A stretch of 8,519 nucleotides of DNA. Origin: Hyphomicrobiaceae bacterium UBA4118. GTDB lineage: Bacteria > Pseudomonadota > Alphaproteobacteria > Rhizobiales > Methyloligellaceae. Both the position numbers and the translations under genes were made by a program. The notes under the pieces are model-generated. The model did no database searches. It was not told where the DNA came from and saw only the letters and a list, made by a program, of their open reading frames with translations. Location: contig DFXC01000028.1 in the NCBI GenBank assembly GCA_002383105.1, positions 14,658 to 23,176 of the forward strand, given 5' to 3'. Below are positions 1-6,070 of the stretch, one piece after another (the stretch's first letter is position 1; each line of letters opens with the position of its first letter).

Positions 1-2
1 CC

Positions 3-1127
3 GAGAAGCCGGACTTGCGTTCGTTCCTCGTCGCCGAAGCGCCGGCGATTGCCGGGATGGTCAGCGCCCTGATCGCCTATGCCTTCGAGGACGTGCTGTT
101 CGCCGACCTCAACAATTACCCGCTCACCATCCTGCTGTTCATCTGGCTGTTCGGGACCATGATGTGGTGCGCCTTCGGCGTGGTGCGCCATGCCGACGCA
201 GTCGCCGTGCGGCTGGGCGAGCCTTACGGCACGCTCGTGCTCACCCTCTCGGTGATCGTCATCGAGGTCTCGCTGCTCGCCGCCATCATGCTGCATGGCG
301 CGAACAACCCGACGCTCGCCCGCGACGCCATGTTCGCCACCCTGATGATCGTGCTGAACGGCATGGTCGGCGCGGCGCTGCTCATGGGCGCGCTGCGCTA
401 TTGGGAGCAGGAATACAATCTTGAAGGCGCCCGCGCCTTCCTGGTGGTCATCGCATCGCTCGCCGTCTTCGCCCTCATCATCCCGAACTACACCAAGACC
501 GAGCCCGACCCGAGCCAGGCCCCGTTCAAGGCGGTCTTGTTCGCCGCCATCACCATCCTGTTCTACCTCGTGTTCGTCGTCATTCAGACGATGCGACACC
601 GGGCCTTCTTCGCCGAGCCCAAACGCAACGGGCGCCATACCCGGCACCAGGGGCTTCACCACGGGTCCCCAAACGGATCGCTTGCCTATCACGTGCTGAT
701 GCTGGTGCTCACCCTTCTTCCAGTCGTGCTGCTCTCCGAGTTCCTCGCCATCATCGTCGATTTCGGCATCGAGGATCTCGGGTTGCCGGCACCGCTCGGC
801 GGCGTGATGATCGCCATCCTCGTGCTCTCGCCCGAGGGGCTCACCGCCTTCCACGCCGCGCTCGATAATCAGTTGCAGCGTGCGGTGAATGTGTGTCTGG
901 GCTCAGCGCTCGCCACCATCGGCCTCACCATCCCGGCGGTGCTGACGATCGGGCTCATCACCGGGTACGAGGTGCATCTTGGGCTCGGCGAGGTTCAGAC
1001 AGTGCTGCTCATCCTGACGCTGTTCGTCAGCGCACTCACGTTCGGCGGTGCGCGCACCAATGTGCTGCAAGGCATCGTTCACTTGCTGCTGTTCATCGTC
1101 TATTTCGCGCTGATCTTCAGCCCTTGA
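3..1127 (+). CDS. chaA: Calcium/proton antiporter, ChaA family (5' end probably outside window)
   Basis: Inner-membrane antiporter of the cation/calcium exchanger (CaCA) superfamily, expected to export Ca2+ (or Na+/K+) in exchange for protons. Residue numbers are from the TTG at 15, which gives 370 residues, close to the roughly 366 of E. coli ChaA. The two family repeats are visible: the first around residues 68-95 (GEPYGTLVLTLSVIVIEVSL, with Glu84) and the second around 268-312 (LVLSPEGLTAFHAALDNQ, with Glu274). About ten hydrophobic segments surround them, and a His/Arg-rich hydrophilic loop lies at about 194-220 between the halves. The frame has no stop between base 3 and the TTG, so the true start may lie just left of the window; TTG at 15 is only the first possible start seen. 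The gene converges on the DUF2188 gene with 15 bases between stops and no obvious terminator. Family assignment is firm; the preferred ion is inferred. Confidence 0.9.
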   Translation, partial: EKPDLRSFLVAEAPAIAGMVSALIAYAFEDVLFADLNNYPLTILLFIWLFGTMMWCAFGVVRHADAVAVRLGEPYGTLVLTLSVIVIEVSLLAAIMLHGANNPTLARDAMFATLMIVLNGMVGAALLMGALRYWEQEYNLEGARAFLVVIASLAVFALIIPNYTKTEPDPSQAPFKAVLFAAITILFYLVFVVIQTMRHRAFFAEPKRNGRHTRHQGLHHGSPNGSLAYHVLMLVLTLLPVVLLSEFLAIIVDFGIEDLGLPAPLGGVMIAILVLSPEGLTAFHAALDNQLQRAVNVCLGSALATIGLTIPAVLTIGLITGYEVHLGLGEVQTVLLILTLFVSALTFGGARTNVLQGIVHLLLFIVYFALIFSP

Positions 1128-1142
1128 GGGCGGCGAGGGTAC

Positions 1143-1364
1143 TCAGCCCTTCACCCGGCGTGGGTCGTGGCCGTAGGTGTTGCGCGCGCGGATGACGCCG
1201 TCGCGGCCATGCAGCAGCGCCTCGGTACGCTCTTTCCGGGCGATAGACTTGGCCTTTTCCCAGGCCTCGCTCTGGGTCTTGTAGACGGCGAGCGGTTGGG
1301 AATCCCCTTCGGCCTTGACGGCCCACCGTTCCCCGTGGCTGACCACGTGCTGGTTCTTGCCCAT
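1143..1364 (-). CDS. DUF2188 domain protein
   Basis: A 73-residue soluble protein matching the DUF2188 family along its whole length. It opens with KNQHVVSHGERWAVKAEG (residues 3-20), has a central helix with the usual Ala/Glu/Lys pattern (TQSEAWEKAKSIARKE, about 30-45), and ends with the hallmark LHGRDGVIRARNTYG at about 51-65. Length is normal for the family. The ATG start is supported by a purine-rich site (AAGGGGA) a few bases upstream on this strand. The function of DUF2188 is not established; the proteins are small, cytoplasmic and without a known catalytic motif. It reads away from the rimB-rimK unit, so the 138 bases at 1365-1502 probably carry two divergent promoters, but I cannot place convincing -35/-10 boxes there. 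Confidence 0.88.
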   Translation of the reverse strand: MGKNQHVVSHGERWAVKAEGDSQPLAVYKTQSEAWEKAKSIARKERTEALLHGRDGVIRARNTYGHDPRRVKG

Positions 1365-1502
1365 GGCTCCCCTTCCCCGCGCGCTCCCGGCTGTTCGTCA
1401 CTATAGTCGAGCCCGGTCCGCCATAGAAGCAAAGCCAACGGTTTGGCGGTGTGCTACATCAGGCCTAGGCCCCGCCTCGCTTTCGCCCTTCGCCACGCAA
1501 AC

Positions 1503-2012
1503 ATGGAAGCACGCCTCTCCCCGAAAGAGCCGCTCAAGATCGGCTGGCGCGAATGGGTCGGGCTGCCTGATCTTCGCGTCGGCGCGATCAAGGCCAAGAT
1601 CGACACCGGCGCCCGGACGAGCGCGCTGCACGCCTACCGCATCGAGCCGTTCCGCCGCGGGGGCGCGCTCTGGCTCCGTTTCGAGCTGCATCCGATTCAG
1701 CGCAGCGAGGCGATGAAGGTCACTTGCGAGGCGCACGCCATCGACGAGCGCACGGTGCGCAACTCGGGCGGCGGCGTCGAGCGCCGCTACATCATCAAGA
1801 CGCTGCTCAAGCTCGGGGAGGCGTCCTGGCCGATCGAGCTTGCGCTCGCCAATCGCGACCAGATGGGCTTCCGCATGCTGCTCGGCCGCACCGCGCTCGA
1901 GGGCCGCGCCCTGATCGAGCCGGGCCGCTCTTATCTCCTCGGGGCGCGCCCCCCGCGACCTCGCCGCAGGCGGAAAACGTCGGCCCTGCGGGCAAGCAAA
2001 TTGCTGCGATAA
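1503..2012 (+). CDS. rimB: RimK-associated retropepsin-like protease (PF05618, 'ATP-dependent zinc protease' family)
   Basis: A 169-residue protein of the PF05618 family. Despite the historical 'zinc protease' name, it has a retropepsin-type active-site motif: AKIDTGARTSALHA, with Asp34-Thr-Gly-Ala, and a later hydrophobic MLLGRTAL (residues about 135-142) matching the second conserved block of aspartic protease folds. In Pseudomonas the equivalent gene (rimB) sits with rimK and its product counteracts glutamate addition to ribosomal protein S6. The same role is inferred here because rimK follows after 24 bases in the same direction. The start is uncertain. An upstream TTG at 1443 is in frame, but its extra 20 residues look unlike the family; ATG at 1503 brings the protein near family length, although I see no clear Shine-Dalgarno before it. 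The C-terminus carries an unusual Arg/Lys-rich tail from about residue 150 (PPRPRRRRK), which could bind rRNA; that is speculation. Confidence 0.85.
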   Translation: MEARLSPKEPLKIGWREWVGLPDLRVGAIKAKIDTGARTSALHAYRIEPFRRGGALWLRFELHPIQRSEAMKVTCEAHAIDERTVRNSGGGVERRYIIKTLLKLGEASWPIELALANRDQMGFRMLLGRTALEGRALIEPGRSYLLGARPPRPRRRRKTSALRASKLLR

Positions 2013-2036
2013 ACCGAAACCCCCCATGAGAGCTCC

Positions 2037-2942
2037 ATGAAGATCGCGTTGCTCGCGCGCAATCCGCACCTCTACAGCCACCGGCGCATCTGCGAGGCGG
2101 CTCGCGCGCGCGGCCACGAGATCGAGGTGGTCAATACGCTGCGCGTGTCCATCAATATCACCTCGCGCCGGCCCGCCCTCTATTACCGCAAGCGCCGGCT
2201 CGAGGATTTCGACGCGGTGATACCGCGCATCGGCGCCTCGGTGACCTTCTACGGTCTTGCCGTACTGCGCCAGTTCGAGGTCATGGGTGTGTATCCCCTG
2301 AACGAGTCGGTCGCCATCGGCCGCTCCCGCGACAAGCTCCGCTGCCTGCAACTTCTGGCGCGGCGCGGCATCGGGCTCCCCGTCACCGCCTTCACCCACG
2401 ATCCGCGACAGGCGGAGGACATTATCGACCTCGTCGGCGGAGCGCCCGTGGTCATCAAGCTGCTCGAGGGCACGCAAGGTATCGGCGTGGTGCTCGGCGA
2501 GACGGTGAAATCGGCGAAGTCGGTGATCGAGGCGTTTCAGGGCGTGAACGTCAACATCCTGGTGCAGCAATTCATCAAGGAGGCCGACTCGACCGACATC
2601 CGGGCGCTGGTGATCGGCGACAGGGTGGTGGCCTCGATGAAGCGGCAAGGGCCTCCCGGCGAGTTCCGCTCGAACCTCCATCGCGGCGGCTCGGGCGAAA
2701 AGGTGCGCATCACGCCACAAGAGCGGAGCGCCGCAGTCAGGGCCGCGCGGACGCTCGGCCTCAATGTCTGCGGCGTCGACATGCTCCGGTCGAAGAGCGG
2801 ACCGCTCGTGCTCGAAGTCAACTCATCGCCAGGCATCGAGGGCCTGGAGAAGGCGACTGGTATCGACGTGGCGACCCCGATGATCGAATTCCTCGAGAGC
2901 CACGCCGCCCCTGGCCACACACGCACCAAGGGCAAAGGCTAA
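2037..2942 (+). CDS. rimK: Ribosomal protein S6--L-glutamate ligase RimK
   Basis: A 301-residue ATP-grasp ligase, essentially the length of E. coli RimK (300), which adds glutamate residues to the C-terminus of ribosomal protein S6. Conserved blocks run in order: [14 protein letters not shown] at the N-terminus; [13 protein letters not shown] (61-73); [17 protein letters not shown] (86-102); the ATP-grasp segment [18 protein letters not shown] (138-155) with Lys141; [19 protein letters not shown] (174-192); FRSNLHRGG (210-218); and the metal-binding end [18 protein letters not shown] (258-275) with Glu260 and Asn262. All expected catalytic features are present. It probably shares a transcript with the upstream protease gene. 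The ATG start is preceded by GAGAG. It also overlaps the stop of a four-codon mini-frame at 2026-2040. Whether S6 is the actual substrate here is inferred from the family; I cannot see rpsF in the window. Confidence 0.95.
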   Translation: MKIALLARNPHLYSHRRICEAARARGHEIEVVNTLRVSINITSRRPALYYRKRRLEDFDAVIPRIGASVTFYGLAVLRQFEVMGVYPLNESVAIGRSRDKLRCLQLLARRGIGLPVTAFTHDPRQAEDIIDLVGGAPVVIKLLEGTQGIGVVLGETVKSAKSVIEAFQGVNVNILVQQFIKEADSTDIRALVIGDRVVASMKRQGPPGEFRSNLHRGGSGEKVRITPQERSAAVRAARTLGLNVCGVDMLRSKSGPLVLEVNSSPGIEGLEKATGIDVATPMIEFLESHAAPGHTRTKGKG

Positions 2943-3020
2943 CACGCCCATTGCCGAAGCGTGCGGCCCTGGGTGCGGCATGAAACCCACAGCGCATCCC
3001 GGTTTCTTCGGCTAAAGTCG

Positions 3021-3042
3021 GCAAATCCATCGGGAGATTTGC
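3021..3042 (+). promoter_or_regulatory. Hairpin presenting the Shine-Dalgarno of the VWA gene
   Basis: Seven-base perfect arms, GCAAATC (3021-3027) and GATTTGC (3036-3042), enclose an eight-base loop that contains most of the GGGAG ribosome site (3032-3036), three bases before the ATG at 3046. The dyad and its position are read directly from the sequence. That it modulates translation of the downstream gene is inference; the stem is A/T-rich in its middle and only moderately stable. Confidence 0.35.
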
Positions 3043-3045
3043 GCA

Positions 3046-3801
3046 ATGATTTGGCAGTTTTTCCGCGTCCGGCTTGCCGCCGTTTGGACGTTCCAACTCG
3101 CAGCCATGGTCTTGGCCGGATTTGTGGTTTGCAGCCTCTCTACCTCCCGCGCTGAAGAAAAAAAGCCTTCGCCGTGCAATGAAGACGCCATGATCGTGGT
3201 CGATGCCTCAGGCTCCATGTCCGGCAACCAGGTCCTCGGCATCCCGAACTCCCAAGCCCGCATCGATGAAGTGCGCACAGCACTCTCCCAGGTGTTGCCG
3301 AGCGCCACGAAGTATCGTCGCGTCGGCCTCGTCACCTTCGGACCGGGGCCTTACAACCAGTGCAACGTCAAGCTTGAATTCAAGCCAACGCCGGATGCCG
3401 CGGGCCTCATCATGAGCACCGTGAATGCCTTGGTGCCGGCCGGCAAGACGCCTCTGACAACTGGAGTCGAGCAGGCGGCAGAAGCACTCGATTTCCGCAG
3501 TAAGCCGGGCGTCGTCGTCGTCGTGACCGACGGCGAGGAGACATGCGGAAGGTCGCCTTGCGAGTTTGCCAAGCAGCTTCATCTCACGGCCCAGCAGCTC
3601 ACCGTTCACGTCATCGGCTTTCGCTATGACAGCTTCTCCTGGACCGGCGGGAACCCCGTGATGGATCTCATGTGCCTCGCCGAGGAGAATAACGGTCTCT
3701 ATATCAAGGCCAACTCCGAGGAAGATCTGGCCGAGGCGCTCGAGAAGACCCTCGACTGCCCGATGGTCTCGCAAGCGAGCCCCACTTCGCTCGCCAAGTG
3801 A
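3046..3801 (+). CDS. Exported von Willebrand factor type A (VWA) domain protein
   Basis: A 251-residue protein with an N-terminal export signal: basic start, hydrophobic stretch at about 10-30, and likely signal peptidase I cleavage after SRA at residue 36. A single VWA domain fills about residues 46-235. The metal-ion-dependent adhesion site is complete: DASGSMS with Asp53, Ser55 and Ser57; Thr135 in AGKTPLTTG; and Asp162 in VVVTDGEETCG. A functional Mg2+-binding site is therefore expected. The mature part has six cysteines (44, 106, 167, 172, 210, 238), suggesting disulfides in the periplasm or outside. VWA proteins of this type bind protein ligands; the partner is unknown and no neighbour (for example a MoxR ATPase) identifies a pathway. 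GGGAG lies nine bases before the ATG. There is no lipobox or second membrane helix, so I expect a soluble periplasmic or secreted product. It stands alone between rimK and the toxin-antitoxin remnant. Confidence 0.85.
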   Translation: MIWQFFRVRLAAVWTFQLAAMVLAGFVVCSLSTSRAEEKKPSPCNEDAMIVVDASGSMSGNQVLGIPNSQARIDEVRTALSQVLPSATKYRRVGLVTFGPGPYNQCNVKLEFKPTPDAAGLIMSTVNALVPAGKTPLTTGVEQAAEALDFRSKPGVVVVVTDGEETCGRSPCEFAKQLHLTAQQLTVHVIGFRYDSFSWTGGNPVMDLMCLAEENNGLYIKANSEEDLAEALEKTLDCPMVSQASPTSLAK

Positions 3802-3874
3802 GGCCACCCCTCGGCCGGTATTTCCATTCATCGCGCTGCCTGGACAACTCAGCTACGCTGGCGGAGAATGACGC

Positions 3875-4141
3875 ATGTCGAAGCGAGCCGTCCAAATCGA
3901 CGCCGATACCGATGCGATCCTGACCAGGCTCGCGAAAGAGCGGGCAGCCGAGCCGGAAACGATCGTCTCCGACGCAGTGCGCCTCTTCGATGAGCTGTAC
4001 GGCCAGGCCGTGCTTGAAGAGCTCGACCGCCGATGGACCGAGTTTGAGCGCTCCGGAGAATCGTACAGCCAGGAAGAGGTGGAAGCCTGGCTCAAGACGT
4101 GGGGAACGCGAGACTTCCGGCCCTTTCGTCCTCGGCAGTGA
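3875..4141 (+). CDS. Ribbon-helix-helix antitoxin, ParD/CopG-like
   Basis: An 88-residue protein. Residues about 4-42 (KRAVQIDADTDAILTRLAKE, then VSDAVRLFDEL) fit a ribbon-helix-helix DNA-binding fold with a short N-terminal strand. Residues about 45-88 are a charged helix and tail (YSQEEVEAWLKTWGTRDFRP) of the sort that wraps a ParE-type toxin. GGAGA at 3863-3867 gives a well-spaced ribosome site. The stop overlaps the toxin's GTG by four bases (4138-4141, GTGA), the usual arrangement for coupled translation of antitoxin then toxin. It would normally bind its own promoter and repress the pair; I see no clear operator dyad in the 73 bases upstream. The frame is intact although the partner toxin is broken, so it may survive as an orphan repressor or be decaying. 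The family call is by pattern, not by a database hit. Confidence 0.75.
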   Translation: MSKRAVQIDADTDAILTRLAKERAAEPETIVSDAVRLFDELYGQAVLEELDRRWTEFERSGESYSQEEVEAWLKTWGTRDFRPFRPRQ

Positions 4142-4419
4142 AAGTCGTTTGGCTGCCGTCTGCTATTAGCGACCTTGAGCGCCTACAAGACTTCCTCACG
4201 CGAGACGCTGAGCCGAACCCAGGTGATGTTGCCGGTCTCATCAAGGACGCGACGCGCTCGCTTCGGGACTTCCCGCAGCGCTGCCGCCGCGTCCCAGAGC
4301 GGCTGAATTTCCGCGAGCTATTCGTCGAGGCTCGCTCGCAAACCTATGTCGTGTAGTTTCGCGTCACCGGCCAAGACGTCGTGATCGTTCGCATCTGGCA
4401 CGGCAAAGAGAGCCGCTAA
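4138..4419 (+). pseudogene. ParE/RelE-like toxin interrupted by an in-frame TAG stop
   Basis: From the GTG at 4138 the frame reads as a ParE-type toxin: VKVVWLPSAISDLERLQDFL, then FPQRCRRVPE and FRELFVEARSQTYVV. It meets TAG at 4354-4356 after 72 residues. Directly after the TAG, in the same frame, it continues FRVTGQDVVIVRIWHGKESR to a TAA at 4417-4419. Those 20 residues are the expected C-terminal strand of the ParE/RelE fold, including the common Arg-x-x-His-Gly ending. Counting through the TAG gives 93 codons, the normal family length (about 90-100). A single base substitution therefore explains the break. The 72-residue product would lack the last strand, which ParE-type proteins need for stable folding and toxicity, so it is probably inactive. 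An alternative upstream ATG at 4099 in the same frame is unlikely, given the GTGA overlap with the antitoxin. A sequencing error or amber readthrough remains possible. Confidence 0.75.
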
Positions 4420-4489
4420 CGGGGCTCTTGGTTCTTAAACCTGTCTCCCGGCGCTCCCCTGAGCTTAGGCCCCGCGACCTCTTGGGCGG

Positions 4490-4519
4490 TTGACGCTCCG
4501 ACGGCAAAGCGGGCTCTAT
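4490..4519 (+). promoter_or_regulatory. Probable sigma-70-type promoter for the deacetylase gene
   Basis: TTGACG at 4490-4495 and CTCTAT at 4514-4519 are separated by 18 bases. They would place the transcript start near 4526, giving a leader of about 20 bases that contains the AAGGAG ribosome site. The -35 box is near consensus, while the -10 is only partly matched, which is common in GC-rich alphaproteobacteria. Assigned by pattern only. Confidence 0.45.
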
Positions 4520-4531
4520 GCGCCGGGCCTC

Positions 4532-4537
4532 AAGGAG
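4532..4537 (+). promoter_or_regulatory. Ribosome binding site that decides the GTG start of the deacetylase
   Basis: AAGGAG ends eight bases before GTG at 4546, an ideal distance. The in-frame ATG at 4555 would be 17 bases away, too far. GTG at 4546 is therefore the favoured start, adding Met-Ala-Val ahead of MRR in the signal peptide. Confidence 0.7.
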
Positions 4538-4545
4538 AGTGAGCG

Positions 4546-5568
4546 GTGGCGGTCATGCGTCGCGTCCTCGTCGTTGCGTTTCTGGCGCTCGCCGCGTGCG
4601 GGCTTGGCACCGTCTCGGCCGAGGATCAGAGCCTGCTCAACCGTTGCTGGACGCCACAAGCCCTTGCCGGCACGCACCAGGAGCTGCAATCCGTCCGTTC
4701 CCATTTCCATCTCGATCTCGCCCCCCTCAAGCAGGAGCCGCTTCCGCAAGCGTCTCCGGTGCCGCAGGAGCTGCGTGGCTCGATCAGGAGCGTTACGCTT
4801 CCTCCCGGTGAGAAGCTCATCGCGCTCACCTTCGATCTTTGCGAGACCAATGGCGACGTCGCGGGCTATGACGGCCGCATCGTCGATCTCCTTCGCGCGC
4901 AAGGGGTCAAGGCCACGTTCTTCGCCGGCGGCAAATGGATGGAAACCCATAAGGAGCGCGTCGAGCAGCTCATCGCCGATCCGAACTTCGAGGTGGGCAG
5001 CCATGGCCTGCGCCATCTCGACCTCGCCAATGTGAGCGAGCAGAGCCTCGGGGACGAGATTCTTTTGACCGAGGCGGCCTATGCGCGCGCGCGCAAAGGC
5101 CTGCTCGCCCAACAATGCGCCGCCGACGTCAAAGCCCCTAATTCCCTGCCGGAGCGCATGAGCGTCATGCGCTTCCCCTATGGACGCTGTGATGCGAAGT
5201 CGCTTACGGCGGTCGCCGACGCCGGCCTGCTCGCCATCCAGTGGGACTTGGTGACCGGCGATCCCGATCCACACCAGTCGGCCAAGGCCATCGTCAACAC
5301 CATCCTCACCCGCGTCCATCCCGGGGCCATCATCGTCGCCCACGCCAATGGCCGCGGCTGGCACACCGCCGATGCGCTCGCGATCGCCATCCCCAAGCTC
5401 AAAGAAGAGGGCTATAGCTTCGTGACGGTGAGCGAGCTGCTCAAGGCGGGAAAGCCCGTCATCGCAGCCAACTGCTACCTAACCCGGCCCGGCGACATGC
5501 CGCGCCTCGCACGGTCGACCCATCACCAGATCCATGACATCTGGACCGTTCTCCCACCCCCCCTGTGA
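4546..5568 (+). CDS. Exported polysaccharide deacetylase (NodB homology, carbohydrate esterase 4 type)
   Basis: A 340-residue exported protein with a NodB-type deacetylase domain at about residues 90-300. The signal peptide (RRVLVVAFLALAAC) ends in LAAC, which fits a lipobox with Cys18, but VSA at 23-25 would also serve signal peptidase I, so lipoprotein versus soluble periplasmic is open. CE4 motifs in order: TFDLCET (95-101) with the catalytic-type Asp97; SHGLRH (152-157) with the metal-ligand pair His153 and His157; RFPYG (209-213); IQWD (231-234); and IIVAH (262-266) with His266. The family normally removes N- or O-acetyl groups from peptidoglycan or another polysaccharide. The exact substrate cannot be read here. 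The first motif departs from the usual TFDDG: Leu98 replaces the metal-binding Asp, followed by Cys99-Glu100. Five mature cysteines suggest disulfides. The gene has its own promoter and ribosome site, and its 3' end overlaps the acetyltransferase gene. Confidence 0.88.
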   Translation: MAVMRRVLVVAFLALAACGLGTVSAEDQSLLNRCWTPQALAGTHQELQSVRSHFHLDLAPLKQEPLPQASPVPQELRGSIRSVTLPPGEKLIALTFDLCETNGDVAGYDGRIVDLLRAQGVKATFFAGGKWMETHKERVEQLIADPNFEVGSHGLRHLDLANVSEQSLGDEILLTEAAYARARKGLLAQQCAADVKAPNSLPERMSVMRFPYGRCDAKSLTAVADAGLLAIQWDLVTGDPDPHQSAKAIVNTILTRVHPGAIIVAHANGRGWHTADALAIAIPKLKEEGYSFVTVSELLKAGKPVIAANCYLTRPGDMPRLARSTHHQIHDIWTVLPPPL

Positions 5569-6061
5569 GCTTGAGCGTGCGCGCCTCGTAGCGCTCGAGC
5601 CCCGCTCTTGCGCGAGTCTTGCCGCGTCGATCGTGGCGATCCCGCCCTGGTCGGTAATGGGCTACCCGGCCGATGCGTTGGCGCGATTTCTCGCAGCCTC
5701 GGACGGTGGCGCGTCGCGTTACCTGGTCGAGATCGGAGGTGAGGAGGCGGGCGCGGTATCGGTCCGCTTCCCCTGGCTCAAAGGCCCCTACCTTGAGCTC
5801 CTTGCGCTACTGCCGCAATTCCAGAGCCAGGGCGTTGGCGCAAGCATCCTCGCCTGGTTCGAGCAGGAGGGCGTCAGGCTCGGTGCGCGCAATCTCTGGG
5901 TCTGCGCCTCATCGTTCAACGCGCGCGCCGTGCGCTTCTATGGGCGCCACGGCTTCAGCCCCGCGGCAACGTTGCCCGGACTTGTCGCTGACAGCTATGA
6001 CGAGATTCTGCTGCGCAAGTTCCCGTTAGAGCATGATCCGGAAAAGTGGGAACCGGCGTAG
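5534..6061 (+). CDS. GNAT family N-acetyltransferase
   Basis: A 175-residue cytoplasmic acetyltransferase that should move an acetyl group from acetyl-CoA to an amine. The acetyl-CoA-binding motif A is clear at about residues 92-106 (LLPQFQSQGVGASIL, with the Q-x-x-G-x-G core at 97-102). Motif B follows (NARAVRFYGRHGF, 129-141), and then a closing strand (DSYDEILLRKF, 153-163). The N-terminal part (LERARLVALEP through IPPWSVMGY) also looks like the family, so the ATG at 5534 is preferred even though it lies 35 bases inside the deacetylase gene and has no strong Shine-Dalgarno. The next in-frame start, GTG at 5633, would remove conserved sequence. Translation may be coupled to the deacetylase. 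The last ten residues (EHDPEKWEPA) are encoded by a repeat-like sequence and are probably an acquired tail. The substrate is unknown. Confidence 0.85.
   Translation: MTSGPFSHPPCELERARLVALEPRSCASLAASIVAIPPWSVMGYPADALARFLAASDGGASRYLVEIGGEEAGAVSVRFPWLKGPYLELLALLPQFQSQGVGASILAWFEQEGVRLGARNLWVCASSFNARAVRFYGRHGFSPAATLPGLVADSYDEILLRKFPLEHDPEKWEPA
6027..6056. repeat. Half-copy of a rhizobial dispersed palindromic repeat
   Basis: The stretch beginning TAGAGCATGATCCGGAAAAG and running into GTGGGAACCGG matches, from memory, the left half of a short intergenic repeat found in many copies in Hyphomicrobiales genomes. In the full element the right half runs through CCGGTTTTC to GATCATGCTC. Here only the left half is present; the sequence departs after CCGG at 6056. 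Only one copy occurs in this window, so repetition cannot be shown here; the call rests on recalled similarity. It lies inside the 3' end of the acetyltransferase gene and encodes its final residues. Confidence 0.5.
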
Positions 6062-6070
6062 AGCGGCCGG

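Noticed and set aside
1462..1471. Perfect ten-base palindrome GGCCTAGGCC
   Set aside because: Short, GC-rich and single; palindromes of this size are expected by chance in such DNA, and nothing ties it to a regulator.
1443..1502. Upstream TTG start for the RimB-like protease
   Set aside because: The extra 20 residues do not resemble the family and no well-spaced ribosome site precedes the TTG; ATG at 1503 is preferred, with some doubt.
1401..2720. 439-codon open frame on the minus strand across the protease and rimK genes
   Set aside because: It is antisense to two firmly identified genes, crosses their junction, and its product is low-complexity Ala/Arg/Asp/Glu text without a recognisable fold. 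High G/C at third positions removes stops from the complementary frame.
3802..3816. GGCC...GGCC as a terminator for the VWA gene
   Set aside because: Only a four-base stem with a short T-run after it; too weak to call.
3208..3831. 207-codon open frame on the minus strand over the VWA gene
   Set aside because: Antisense to a gene with an intact metal-binding motif and export signal; no domain is visible in the product.
3841..3869. Possible -35 (TGGACA) and -10 (GAGAAT) with 17-base spacing before the antitoxin
   Set aside because: The -10 would overlap the ribosome binding site and put the transcript start at the ATG itself; the boxes are weak and the GGAGA reads better as a Shine-Dalgarno.
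4516..5364. 282-codon open frame on the minus strand inside the deacetylase gene
   Set aside because: Fully antisense to a gene with a signal peptide and CE4 motifs; its composition is typical of a complementary-frame artefact.
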